DNA of 11,630 nucleotides from Spirochaetaceae bacterium. GTDB taxonomy: Bacteria; Spirochaetota; Spirochaetia; Treponematales; Breznakiellaceae. Positions 1-6,883 of this stretch are shown piece by piece (position 1 is the first letter of the stretch; every line of letters begins with the position of its first letter). The notes beneath the pieces are model-generated. The model did no database searches, was not told the origin of the DNA, and saw only the letters and a program-made list of their open reading frames with translations. The stretch covers positions 1 through 11,630 of the forward strand of contig JAIRSQ010000158.1 of assembly GCA_031255395.1 (NCBI GenBank). The letters run 5' to 3'. The translations under genes and the position numbers were made by a program.

Positions 1-807
1 AAGGCGCTGTACCGTAGCGGCAAGTGGCCGTCCGGCGCGTCCGCGCGGATAGTCATCAGCGGAACCATCAAGGGTTCAGGCAAATACAGTAACGCTACCG
101 GCTCGATGATCGAGGTTTCTGGGGTGGGAAACTATCCGCCCATCGTCATAGAAGGCGCGCCCGGCACGGGCGGGACGCTGGACGCGAACTTGGGCGGGAA
201 CACGAACCCTAACGAAAAGGGGCGGGTTCTGTACATCGGCAACAACAAGGTAACGCTGGGCAACAATCTGGTCCTTACTGGCGGGAAAACGCTATGGGGC
301 GGAGCGGTTTGTGTTGGCACGCACGGCAATGTGTCCGACGGAGATCTCGTGCTTGCGGGTGCGGAAATCACCGGCAACAGGGGTAAGGTTGGCGGCGGCG
401 TCAATGTGTACAAGGGCCGTATGTCGATGACGGGCGGCGCGATTAGGAACAATTCTAACGAATCAGGCGATCCCGGAGCAAGCCAAGGTGGCGGCATCTA
501 TTTGGAGCCCGACACGGTATTAGACCTGTCGGGCGGAACGATAGAGGGCAACGGCAACGCTAATACCGACAATGGTGGCGGCGTTTACTTGAACGGCCGC
601 GCGCGCGCGGTCATGACCGGCGGCAAAATCATCAACAACAATTCAAAAGAATCGGGCGGTGGCGTATATACATACGGAGAGTTCGAGATGAGGGACGGCA
701 TTATAAAAGACAACAACAGCGGCAAAGACAACGATGTGGGCGTGGGGCCGTTCATGGGTAAGTTCATCCACACCGGCGGAACAGTCGGCAACATCACGGT
801 GCCTTAA
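1..807 (+). CDS. Beta-helix repeat surface-type protein, 3' part (5' end outside window)
   Basis: The reading frame is open from base 1 and ends at TAA 805-807, so 268 residues of a longer protein are visible. The sequence is a series of short Gly/Asn-rich rungs. Motifs of the type M/L-x-GG-x-I-x-x-N recur (MTGGAIRNN, LSGGTIEGN, MTGGKIINN), alternating with GGGVY/GGGIY strands (GGGVNVY, GGGIYLE, GGGVYLN, GGGVYTY), at a spacing of about 25-45 residues. This is the pattern of right-handed parallel beta-helix proteins, here of the type often annotated in Treponema as hypothetical or Pmp/adhesin-like. The visible C-terminus ends in GGTVGNITVP with no autotransporter barrel, LPXTG motif or other anchor. 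If the protein is exported, the signal must lie upstream of the window. I infer a surface or secreted role; substrate and partner are unknown. A GC hairpin follows the stop closely. Confidence 0.8.
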   Translation, partial: KALYRSGKWPSGASARIVISGTIKGSGKYSNATGSMIEVSGVGNYPPIVIEGAPGTGGTLDANLGGNTNPNEKGRVLYIGNNKVTLGNNLVLTGGKTLWGGAVCVGTHGNVSDGDLVLAGAEITGNRGKVGGGVNVYKGRMSMTGGAIRNNSNESGDPGASQGGGIYLEPDTVLDLSGGTIEGNGNANTDNGGGVYLNGRARAVMTGGKIINNNSKESGGGVYTYGEFEMRDGIIKDNNSGKDNDVGVGPFMGKFIHTGGTVGNITVP

Positions 808-820
808 CCTCGCAAGGCAA

Positions 821-842
821 AGCGCCCCCACACGGGGGCGCT
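821..842 (+). terminator. GC-rich hairpin, probable terminator
   Basis: AGCGCCCCC (821-829) pairs perfectly with GGGGGCGCT (834-842) around an ACAC loop. It begins 13 nt after the stop of the beta-helix gene and lies between two converging genes (807 on + and 933 on -), where a terminator is expected. The tail is CTAGTAATT and lacks a real T-run on either side, so it is not a textbook intrinsic terminator. It could act in both directions or only protect the 3' end. Confidence 0.6.
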
Positions 843-848
843 CTAGTA

Positions 849-908
849 ATTGCGAGGAACGGGAGAAGAGATTGGCATGGAAACCAAAACCTCTTGCGGT
901 CTCGCAAT
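849..908. repeat. Small palindromic intergenic element (degenerate 'ATTGCGAG...CTCGCAAT' type)
   Basis: The ends ATTGCGAG (849-856) and CTCGCAAT (901-908) are exact reverse complements. Inside them AAGAG (866-870) pairs with CTCTT (891-895), and TTGG (872-875) pairs with CCAA (884-887). The whole 60 bp can therefore fold as an interrupted stem-loop. Elements starting TTGCGAG and ending CTCGCAATGACG are known as scattered palindromic repeats in many bacterial genomes. This looks like an eroded copy. There is no second copy in the window, so its repeat status is inferred from the pattern alone. Confidence 0.5.
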
Positions 909-932
909 GACGGATGATCGAGAGGCTGGGGA

Positions 933-2135
933 CTACTCGGAGGAGAGGGCGTCGACGGGGTCAAGTTTCGCGGCTTGCGAGGCGGGGTAGAAGCCGAAGA
1001 ATACTCCTACGAAGGCGGAAAACAGGAAGGCGGCAGCGGCGATCGGCCATGCGAAGGTTAATGTCCAGCCGAGGACGGCTACGGCGGCCGCGCTGACCGC
1101 TAGCCCGGCAACGATGCCCAGAAAGCCGCCGAGCGCAGTTATCGCCGCCGATTCTGTCAAAAACTGGGCGCGAATAGCGGATGGCGACGCTCCTAGCGCC
1201 TTGCGGACGCCAATCTCGCGCTTCCGCTCGGTTACCGTGACGATCATGATATTCATGATGCCGATCCCGCCAACAAGCATCGAAATAGCCGCTATCCCCG
1301 ACAGCATCAAACTTATTGTGCCGGTAACCTGATCGTACTGCTCAAGCATAGCCTGCATCGAGTTTACGTTGAGCGTGAACGAATCGCCTGTCCGCGCCTG
1401 TGCGGCAGCCCTCAACTCGCCGGTGATCCGCGTAACGTGCCGCGGCGCCGTCGCTTCTACCGCGGCTGCGGAAGCGGCGGCGGCGGGATCAATCTTTTTG
1501 GCGTAAAAGCCGCGAGGCGCATAGTTCTTGGTTTCCGGAGACTCGAAACCCGCCGCCTGTCCGGTCATTATGCCGATAACGGTAAAGCCGAAACTCGCGC
1601 CGCCCGTCTGCATAACTATTTTCCGCCCGACGCCTCCGCCGGACAGAGCCTCGTCCGCGAACAGCGCTTCGGCGGTTCGGCTCCCTAGTATGATAGTTTG
1701 CGTCCCTTCAACCTGATCCGATACGTTAAAGCCGCGTCCCGCTCCCAGCCTCAGGCCGTAAGCCTCGATAAAACCGTATTCCACCGCGTCGATGTTCGTT
1801 GAAACGCTAAGATCATCGTAAAAAAGGGTCGCGGAAAAATTGTTTTTATACCAGATTTTTTTTATGTCCGCGATGCCGCCGTACAATTCGCTACGAAAGG
1901 CTTCGTTAAGTTCGATAGGATTCTCTCTGGCGCGACGCGAGTAACCGGCGTTTATCTGAATCATCGACAGGTTGTCTGAACTGAAAGATTTTTTGACGTT
2001 GCTTGCCGCGCTTTCGCCGATAGTGCCGATCACGATGACGGATGCCACGCCGATTATCACTCCAAGCAGGGAAAGGACGGAGCGGGTCTTGTTCCGTCTG
2101 AACATTCTGAAGGCAAATACCAGGTCTTCAATCAT
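933..2135 (-). CDS. MacB/FtsX-type ABC transporter permease
   Basis: This is a 400-residue inner-membrane subunit of a mechanotransmission-type ABC exporter. The start ATG at 2135-2133 is chosen because a GGAGAG site lies just upstream and the protein then begins directly with the family's cytoplasmic N-terminus (MIEDLVFAFRMFRRNKTRS). There is one transmembrane helix at about 19-40, then a large periplasmic domain (about 41-270, MacB_PCD type), then three helices at about 271-300, 330-355 and 360-388. The segment ERKREIGVRKALGA (303-316) is the hallmark coupling region that contacts the ATPase. The length matches MacB-like permeases encoded separately from the ATPase. The start overlaps the ATPase gene's stop by 8 nt, implying translational coupling. 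By family and context it works with the adaptor and the TolC-like protein to expel a substrate from the periplasm or inner membrane. The substrate (drug, peptide or lipoprotein) cannot be read from the sequence. It is the last gene of the operon. Confidence 0.92.
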   Translation of the reverse strand: MIEDLVFAFRMFRRNKTRSVLSLLGVIIGVASVIVIGTIGESAASNVKKSFSSDNLSMIQINAGYSRRARENPIELNEAFRSELYGGIADIKKIWYKNNFSATLFYDDLSVSTNIDAVEYGFIEAYGLRLGAGRGFNVSDQVEGTQTIILGSRTAEALFADEALSGGGVGRKIVMQTGGASFGFTVIGIMTGQAAGFESPETKNYAPRGFYAKKIDPAAAASAAAVEATAPRHVTRITGELRAAAQARTGDSFTLNVNSMQAMLEQYDQVTGTISLMLSGIAAISMLVGGIGIMNIMIVTVTERKREIGVRKALGASPSAIRAQFLTESAAITALGGFLGIVAGLAVSAAAVAVLGWTLTFAWPIAAAAFLFSAFVGVFFGFYPASQAAKLDPVDALSSE

Positions 2136-2934
2136 GCCGCTCTCCGTCCGGCCCGCGCTCCCGGCCGGTCGCGTCGCCCGAGCGAATGTCGCTGTCGATG
2201 ACGCCGTCAATGATGTTTATGCGCCGTCTTGCCTGAGCCGCCGCCGCGCTGTCGTGCGTTACCAGAATCACGGTAGTCCCGCTTTGGTTGATATCCGCGA
2301 ACATGTCAAGAACGAGCGCTCCCGACCCGCTGTCGAGCGCTCCCGTCGGTTCGTCCGCAAGAACGATAGTGGGATTGGTCGCGACCGCCCGCGCTATCGC
2401 CGCCCGCTGTTTCTGCCCGCCTGAAAGCTCGTTGGGATAGCGCCGCGCCTTGTCGGCAAGGGAAACCCGTTCAAGAACCTCCATAGCCCGTTCCCGCCGC
2501 CTGCCCTTCTCCATGCCCAGATACCGAAGCGGCAGCGTCACGTTCTCCAGCACGGTCATCGAAGGGAGCAGGTGGTACTGCTGGAAGACAAAGCCTATCG
2601 TCCTGTTACGCAGAACGGCGAGAGCCTGCTCGTCCATTTCTACAGTGCTCTGCCCGTTTATCAGCACGAGGCCGCCGCTCGGCCTGTCGAGACAGCCTAT
2701 CATGTTCATGCATGTCGTCTTGCCTGAACCGGACGGCCCGGTAATAGACACGTACTCCCCGCGTTTGATCGCAAAAGAAATATCCCTGAGCGCCCTCACG
2801 CTTTGCGCGTTTTCGTCTCGCCTATGGCTCCGAAAATGGCGTTCTTTGCGCGAGGGTTCCGCCGCCGGCAGCGCGGTCTTGCTCTTTATCCCGTAAACTT
2901 TGCTTACATTTTCCAGTACGACAACGTTTTCCAT
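2128..2934 (-). CDS. ABC transporter ATP-binding protein, MacB/LolD family
   Basis: This 268-residue ATPase energises the permease encoded just downstream. All key motifs are present: A-loop Tyr at about 14, Walker A GPSGSGKT (66-73), Q-loop FVFQQYH (115-121), signature LSGGQKQR (170-177), Walker B IVLADE (190-195), D-loop region GALDS, and switch His in VTHD (225-228). The start ATG 2934-2932 has a GGGAGG site 5 nt upstream. Two features are unusual for the family. A basic stretch of roughly 25 extra residues (about 16-45) lies between the A-loop and the ALRDISF strand, where relatives have only a few residues. A polar tail of about 20 residues follows the usual end (IIDGVI). The active-site motifs are intact, so I infer a working enzyme. 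It starts 31 nt after the adaptor gene and overlaps the permease gene by 8 nt. Confidence 0.95.
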   Translation of the reverse strand: MENVVVLENVSKVYGIKSKTALPAAEPSRKERHFRSHRRDENAQSVRALRDISFAIKRGEYVSITGPSGSGKTTCMNMIGCLDRPSGGLVLINGQSTVEMDEQALAVLRNRTIGFVFQQYHLLPSMTVLENVTLPLRYLGMEKGRRRERAMEVLERVSLADKARRYPNELSGGQKQRAAIARAVATNPTIVLADEPTGALDSGSGALVLDMFADINQSGTTVILVTHDSAAAAQARRRINIIDGVIDSDIRSGDATGRERGPDGERHD

Positions 2935-2965
2935 AGGAGCCTCCCGTCAGATGCGGCGCGTCCGG

Positions 2966-4075
2966 CTACCGCCGAACACGCTGTCCTCCGCCCATGCCGG
3001 GAATCATCGGCATCGCGGGATAGTTCCTCTGCCCGCCCGCAGCGTTCCCCCCGGCGTCGGCCTGCCGCCTGTTCCCGCCGGACGGCGGACGGACGCGTTG
3101 CGCCGCAAGTTCGTCCCCTTCGGAGAGGCCGTCCAGTATCCTGACAAATCCGTTCCCGTAAGGTTCCGCGCTGACATTGACACGCCGCTTTGAAGCGCCT
3201 GACGACGCGCCGCCCTCAATTATTTCGGCAAACGCCTGCCCGCGCCCGCCTTCTTTGCCCGTATCCGCGTAGCCTATCGCCTCGCTCTCCACGAGGAGCA
3301 GCTTTACGGGAGGGCTTATCTCGATTCTGCCGGTAAAAGAATAGTTTGGCAGAATAATATCCGGCGGGCTGTCCACGCGGATCTCGGCCTTGACTACTGA
3401 GGCTCCGCGGGACGACTTTGCCGCTATCGCGGGAAAGGAGTGTACCCGCCCTTCTATAGTCTGATCGCCGCAAGCCGGAAAATAGAGCGAAACCTTTTGT
3501 CCCGCCTTGAGCTTGGGAGCGTCCGTCTCCGCGACTTCCACGTCCGCTTTTAGATATGAGCGGTCGATGATCACTCCGGCGACGTCCTTGGCCTCAAGGA
3601 CGTCGCCCGCCGCGGCGGTAAGATCCGCTATCACGCCGTCAAAGTTGGCGGTTATCTGCCTGTCCCTCATCCGTTGAAGCAGCACCTCGCGCTGCGCCGC
3701 CATGATCTCAAGCTCGCGGGGCGAACCGTTCAAACTTTTCTGGTCTATCTCGTACTCGTGACGGGCTAGGTTGTACCGCTGTTCGCTGTCGTCCATCTGG
3801 AGTATCAGTTGCCCCGCCTTCACCTCGTCGCCTTTGTTCACATGAACCGAGATAACCGTTCCGTTGCCGGCTGCCTGCAAATTTTGCTCCTTGGCCGCCG
3901 AAACTGCGCCCGCTATCTCGATAACGTTTTCGTAGGTCTCGCCGCGCACGCGATAGGATGTCTCGTAACCGGAGTCTTCCCTAAAACGGACGCAGGCGGC
4001 GGTCAAAGCCGAAACGCATAACGCGACGGTCGCGACCTGCGCCGCCGCCTCTAAACCGGATTTTTCGCGTCCCAT
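2966..4075 (-). CDS. MacA-like periplasmic adaptor (membrane fusion protein), probable lipoprotein
   Basis: This 369-residue adaptor links the inner-membrane ABC unit to the outer-membrane channel. I place the start at ATG 4075-4073, with a GGGGA site 9 nt upstream. A TTG at 4084 that overlaps the preceding stop is possible but poorly spaced from the same site. The N-terminus has a hydrophobic segment ending in LTAAC (Cys at about 28), a relaxed lipobox of the spirochaete sort. Next come half of a lipoyl-like domain (GTVISVHVNKGDEVKAGQLIL), a short helical hairpin (about 96-138), the second lipoyl half (ANFDGVIADLTAAAGDVLE), then beta-barrel and membrane-proximal regions (GYADTGKEG, VRILDGLSEGDEL). 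The last 35-40 residues are Gly/Arg/Pro-rich and look disordered. The hairpin is only about 42 residues, shorter than in E. coli MacA. The gene begins 5 nt after the tolC-like stop, so the two are clearly cotranscribed. Confidence 0.88.
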   Translation of the reverse strand: MGREKSGLEAAAQVATVALCVSALTAACVRFREDSGYETSYRVRGETYENVIEIAGAVSAAKEQNLQAAGNGTVISVHVNKGDEVKAGQLILQMDDSEQRYNLARHEYEIDQKSLNGSPRELEIMAAQREVLLQRMRDRQITANFDGVIADLTAAAGDVLEAKDVAGVIIDRSYLKADVEVAETDAPKLKAGQKVSLYFPACGDQTIEGRVHSFPAIAAKSSRGASVVKAEIRVDSPPDIILPNYSFTGRIEISPPVKLLLVESEAIGYADTGKEGGRGQAFAEIIEGGASSGASKRRVNVSAEPYGNGFVRILDGLSEGDELAAQRVRPPSGGNRRQADAGGNAAGGQRNYPAMPMIPGMGGGQRVRR

Positions 4076-4080
4076 CCCGT

Positions 4081-5535
4081 TCAATCCCCGGTAAATTTCA
4101 GCGACCAGTCGATAAACAGTATCCTGATCCTTATATCAGCCGCCAAAATCCTAAGACGGGCGCGCTCAACGTTTGCCCGCGCCTTCCGCCGCTCGCTTTC
4201 TGTTACCGCGCCGCGCCCGAACCACTCGTCCGTTTCTTCCGACAGTTCGCGGTAAAGCTCGTACTGTTCGTGATGGCGTTTCACCTCCCATATAAGATCT
4301 TCCCTCTCCGTGCGCATCGAATCGACGGCGTTTTCCCAAGACCTGTTCGCGGTTTTGAAAGCGATCGCTTCCGATTCGGCTTGCAGGGATTTTTCGGCGT
4401 CATCCAACGGCGCGAGCCGCTGTCTGTTCATGTTGTACGCCAGTGAAAGAGACAGGGCTGGCCTTTTTTCCGGGCCGGAAACCGGTATCTGGCTTTCAAC
4501 GGAGAGGCTGACGCCCTTCCAGCCGAGGGTCAGCCCGACATCGGCACTCGTTTCTTTCCCGAGGTACGAGTTGCCCGCAGTAACGCCGCCTTGGGCGCTC
4601 AGCGTCAGATGCCCGGACGCTGAGCGCGACAGTGCGCCTATATAACTGTTCCAAATGGCGCTTTCAATCTCGGCAAAGCGCGACCTGTCTTCCTCCCGCC
4701 CGAACTCCGGCGCGTTTTCAGCGTCCATTTTCGGGACGGCTTCCGGCAGCGCGTCTATAGGAATACCGCAGTCCCGCGCAAACGAGGCCGTGTTTCGCTC
4801 GATAGCCCTGCGCTGCTCGCTGGCCGCCCGGTGCGCGTCCGCGGCCTCAAGCTGAAGCGTGCGATAGTACACGGAAGACGCGCTGTAACCCTGCCTTTGC
4901 GCCATGGCAAACTCAATCTCCTTTGTGTAGGCCTCTTCCTCGAAGGTCAGCGCCTGAATCGCGCTCTCGTAAAGCTGTCTTAGGGTATCGTAAAATTCCC
5001 GTTCCGCCGCAAGCCCCCGCCTGGAAATGGCGCGTCTTGCTTCAAGCAGAGCGCGCTCGGCCTTTAGCAAAACCGCCTTGCGCTGTTTTCCGGCGGAGCT
5101 GACAATGTCCGTTGACAGCGAAATTTTAACGTCTTCGGGAGAGGCGTTCCTTCCCGTTTCGTTAGCTTCGAAGGTTACGGGAGAGGAAACGCTGACGCTC
5201 GTATTGTTGAACATCGGAAATTTGAGGATTGCCTTTGGCTCCGCGCTGAAAATCCATCCGCCGGAAGCGTTTGCGGCGGCGGAGCGGTAATAGAGCCTCA
5301 TCATGCCCGATGAAAGTTCAATATCGAAGCCGTTCTCCAGTCCCGCGCGTTCCCGCCCTGTCTCCGCCATCCGCGCCCTGACTGCCAGTTCCTGAAGCTG
5401 GGGGTCGTTATTTAAGTAACCGGCAAGCAAGCGCAGAACAAAGCCATCGTCCTCTCCGGTCGCGGAATTTTCCGCTCTCGCGTGCCGCGGCGCGAACGCT
5501 AGCGCCAGCGTCAAAATAAATACTAACGGCTTCAT
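4081..5535 (-). CDS. TolC-family outer-membrane efflux protein
   Basis: This 484-residue protein is the first gene of the efflux operon. The start ATG 5535-5533 is chosen because it opens a clean Sec signal peptide: MKPL, a hydrophobic core, then ARHARA-type cleavage after ARA at about residue 22. The frame extends upstream to a TTG at 5622, but that would bury the signal peptide. The mature part has long, charged helix-forming stretches rich in Glu, Arg and Ala, with family-like ends to each half (for example SLSLAYNMNRQR before a coiled-coil segment, and a C-terminal ADIRIRILFIDW). This fits two repeats of strands plus long helices as in TolC. Sequence motifs are weak in this family, so the call leans on architecture plus the downstream MacA/ABC/permease genes. 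No strong ribosome-binding site is visible before the ATG. A 12-bp perfect inverted repeat lies inside the gene at 4595-4627. Confidence 0.85.
   Translation of the reverse strand: MKPLVFILTLALAFAPRHARAENSATGEDDGFVLRLLAGYLNNDPQLQELAVRARMAETGRERAGLENGFDIELSSGMMRLYYRSAAANASGGWIFSAEPKAILKFPMFNNTSVSVSSPVTFEANETGRNASPEDVKISLSTDIVSSAGKQRKAVLLKAERALLEARRAISRRGLAAEREFYDTLRQLYESAIQALTFEEEAYTKEIEFAMAQRQGYSASSVYYRTLQLEAADAHRAASEQRRAIERNTASFARDCGIPIDALPEAVPKMDAENAPEFGREEDRSRFAEIESAIWNSYIGALSRSASGHLTLSAQGGVTAGNSYLGKETSADVGLTLGWKGVSLSVESQIPVSGPEKRPALSLSLAYNMNRQRLAPLDDAEKSLQAESEAIAFKTANRSWENAVDSMRTEREDLIWEVKRHHEQYELYRELSEETDEWFGRGAVTESERRKARANVERARLRILAADIRIRILFIDWSLKFTGD
4595..4627 (-). repeat. 12-bp perfect inverted repeat inside the tolC-like gene
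   Basis: GCGCTCAGCGTC (4595-4606) and GACGCTGAGCGC (4616-4627) are exact reverse complements separated by 9 nt. In the mRNA this would give a stable GC-rich stem-loop in the middle of the coding sequence (protein stretch RSASGHLTLSA). No T-run follows. Its role is unknown; it could slow ribosomes or tune mRNA stability. Confidence 0.6.
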
Positions 5536-5678
5536 GGCGGCGACAATTTTATATTTGCCGGTTCGTACGGACCCGGCACGGCGAATCCTCGCTCTCGAAT
5601 TAAAAAAACAGCAGAAAAGCAAACCCGCCGCATAAATGCAAAATTACCGGAGCCAGCAAAGGTTACAGGCCGGCTGTT
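5536..5678 (-). other. Intergenic region upstream of the efflux operon
   Basis: This 143-bp gap separates the yejB stop from the efflux operon. On the minus strand I see no convincing -35/-10 pair. A TATAAA lies about 16 nt before the tolC-like ATG, but nothing resembling a -35 box sits at the right distance. An imperfect palindrome with 5-bp GCCGG/CCGGC arms around CGTACG (5557-5577) precedes it and could be an operator or a leader hairpin. There is no clear terminator after yejB, only a short ACAG/CTGT palindrome, so readthrough from yejB remains possible. Confidence 0.3.
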
Positions 5679-6773
5679 TTAGTTCCTGCTTTCAAAATCA
5701 ATACGCGGGTCAACGAAGGTGTAAACAATATCGCTCAGCAGATTGAGCAACAGTCCCAGTAGCGTAAAGATGTACAGCGTGGCGAATATGACGGGATAGT
5801 CGCGCTGCATCGTGGACTCAAGCCCAAGAAGGCCCAGCCCCTCAAGCGAAAAAACGGTTTCTATCAATAGGCTGCCGGTAAAAAACATCGAAATAAAGAC
5901 GGACGGAAAACCGGATATCACTATCAGCATGGCGTTGCGGAAGACATGCCGCGAGAGTATTTTTTTTTCGGCAAGTCCTTTGGAGCGGGCGGTCAGCACA
6001 TACTGCTTGTGTATCTCGTCAAGGAAAGAATTCTTTGTCAGCATCGTAAGGCCCGCGAAGCCGCCTATCGACAGGGTTAAGGTCGGAAGGCATATATGCC
6101 AGAAATAGTCTAAAACCTTGTGAAAAAAATCCAGTTCCTCGAAGTTGGTGGAAAAAAGCCCGCGTAGCGGGAATACGCTAAGGAACGAGCCGCCGCAAAA
6201 AAGCACAACCAGCAGGACGGCGAACAGGAACGGGGGTATCGCGTTGCCGACAACGATTATGCCGCTCGTCCAAACGTCGAAGCGGCTGCCGTTTTTTACT
6301 GCCTTGCGTATTCCTAGCGGTATCGAGACAAGGTATATCAGCAGCGTGCTCCAAATGCCCAGCGATATGGAAACGGGCAACCGTTCCGCGATAAGGCCAA
6401 GAACCGTCCTGCCCCGAAAAAGGCTGTCGCCGAAGTTGAACGCGGCGTAGTTCTTTAACATCGTAACGTAACGCTCGCCGACAGGCTTGTCAAAGCCGTA
6501 GCGCTTCTCGATCTCTGCGATAACTTCCGGGTCCAAGCCGCGCGCCCCCCGGTATTTTGAGCCGCCGCCGTCTCCCGCTCCGCCCGCGGCATCGCCCCGC
6601 TCGCTGCCCGTCAGGCGCTGCAACGCTCCTCCCTGCCCCAGACCCTGCATGTCCGCTATCGCCTGATCCACCGGACCGCCCGGCGCAATCTGCACGATAA
6701 AAAAATTAATCGTTATTATCGCCCACAATGTGGGAATTATAAGCAGCAAACGCCTTGCAATGTACGACAGCAT
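5679..6773 (-). CDS. yejB: YejB-like inner-membrane permease of a microcin C/peptide ABC importer
   Basis: This 364-residue binding-protein-dependent permease of the oligopeptide type imports peptides across the inner membrane as one of two permeases. The start ATG 6773-6771 gives the family N-terminus ([19 protein letters not shown]), and the total length equals that of E. coli YejB as I recall it. Recognisable segments are [19 protein letters not shown] (22-40), [14 protein letters not shown] (75-88), FGDSLFR (114-120), [10 protein letters not shown] (150-159), the cytoplasmic loop [20 protein letters not shown] (261-280) that docks on the ATPase, FTGSLLIE (298-305), and the end VDPRIDF. 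About six membrane helices are evident. The variable stretch at 41-74 is Gly-rich and unlike other YejB proteins. In other genomes the gene sits in yejABEF, but here neither a solute-binding protein, YejE nor YejF is adjacent. Strong promoter elements end only a few bases before the start codon. Confidence 0.95.
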   Translation of the reverse strand: MLSYIARRLLLIIPTLWAIITINFFIVQIAPGGPVDQAIADMQGLGQGGALQRLTGSERGDAAGGAGDGGGSKYRGARGLDPEVIAEIEKRYGFDKPVGERYVTMLKNYAAFNFGDSLFRGRTVLGLIAERLPVSISLGIWSTLLIYLVSIPLGIRKAVKNGSRFDVWTSGIIVVGNAIPPFLFAVLLVVLFCGGSFLSVFPLRGLFSTNFEELDFFHKVLDYFWHICLPTLTLSIGGFAGLTMLTKNSFLDEIHKQYVLTARSKGLAEKKILSRHVFRNAMLIVISGFPSVFISMFFTGSLLIETVFSLEGLGLLGLESTMQRDYPVIFATLYIFTLLGLLLNLLSDIVYTFVDPRIDFESRN

Positions 6774-6782
6774 CGTCCGCGA

Positions 6783-6811
6783 ATTATAGTAAACAGCGCC
6801 GCTTTCGTCAA
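6783..6811 (-). promoter_or_regulatory. Sigma70-type promoter for yejB
   Basis: On the minus strand a -35 TTGACG (6811-6806) and a perfect -10 TATAAT (6788-6783) are separated by exactly 17 nt. Transcription would begin near 6776, only about 3-4 nt before the yejB ATG at 6773. The spacing and both hexamers are close to consensus, so this is one of the clearest signals in the window. Confidence 0.8.
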
Positions 6812-6835
6812 ACCCGCCGGCAGGCGCGGCGGGTT
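6811..6835. promoter_or_regulatory. Inverted repeat between divergent promoters, candidate operator
   Basis: AACCCGCC (6811-6818) and GGCGGGTT (6828-6835) are perfect reverse complements with a 9-bp centre. The repeat touches the -35 boxes of both the yejB and leuA promoters, so a dimeric protein bound here could block or control both. It is not within either predicted transcript, which argues against an RNA hairpin role. The regulator is unknown; no regulator gene is in the window. Confidence 0.45.
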
Positions 6836-6861
6836 GATAAAAAGGCAGAAACTGATAGAAT
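6834..6861 (+). promoter_or_regulatory. Sigma70-type promoter for leuA and following genes
   Basis: TTGATA (6834-6839) and TAGAAT (6856-6861) are separated by 16 nt. The expected start of transcription is near A6868, giving a leader of about 16 nt that carries the AGGAGG ribosome-binding site (6874-6879). The leader is too short for a leucine leader peptide, a T-box or another attenuator, so control would have to act at the promoter. Confidence 0.7.
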
Positions 6862-6883
6862 GTTTTGAATTGCAGGAGGAAAC

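Noticed and set aside
598..619. GC dinucleotide run followed by the 12-bp palindrome CGGTCATGACCG
   Set aside because: It falls inside the beta-helix gene in an MTGG rung and is explained by the coding sequence.
2313..2345. Direct repeat CGAGCGCTCCCG at 2313-2324 and 2334-2345
   Set aside because: It sits in the ATPase D-loop region where GAL-DSGSGAL is read; relatives have a similar length there, so it is codon coincidence rather than a duplication.
1972..2424. A 150-codon plus-strand frame across the ATPase/permease junction
   Set aside because: It is antisense to two well-supported overlapping genes, is Arg-rich without recognisable domains, and has no ribosome-binding site.
5679..6773. 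Part of a microcin C-like toxin or immunity system
   Set aside because: Only the importer permease is present; there is no peptide precursor, adenylating enzyme or immunity gene in the window.
6862..6883. Leucine leader peptide or T-box attenuator before leuA
   Set aside because: The predicted leader is only about 16 nt, too short for either.
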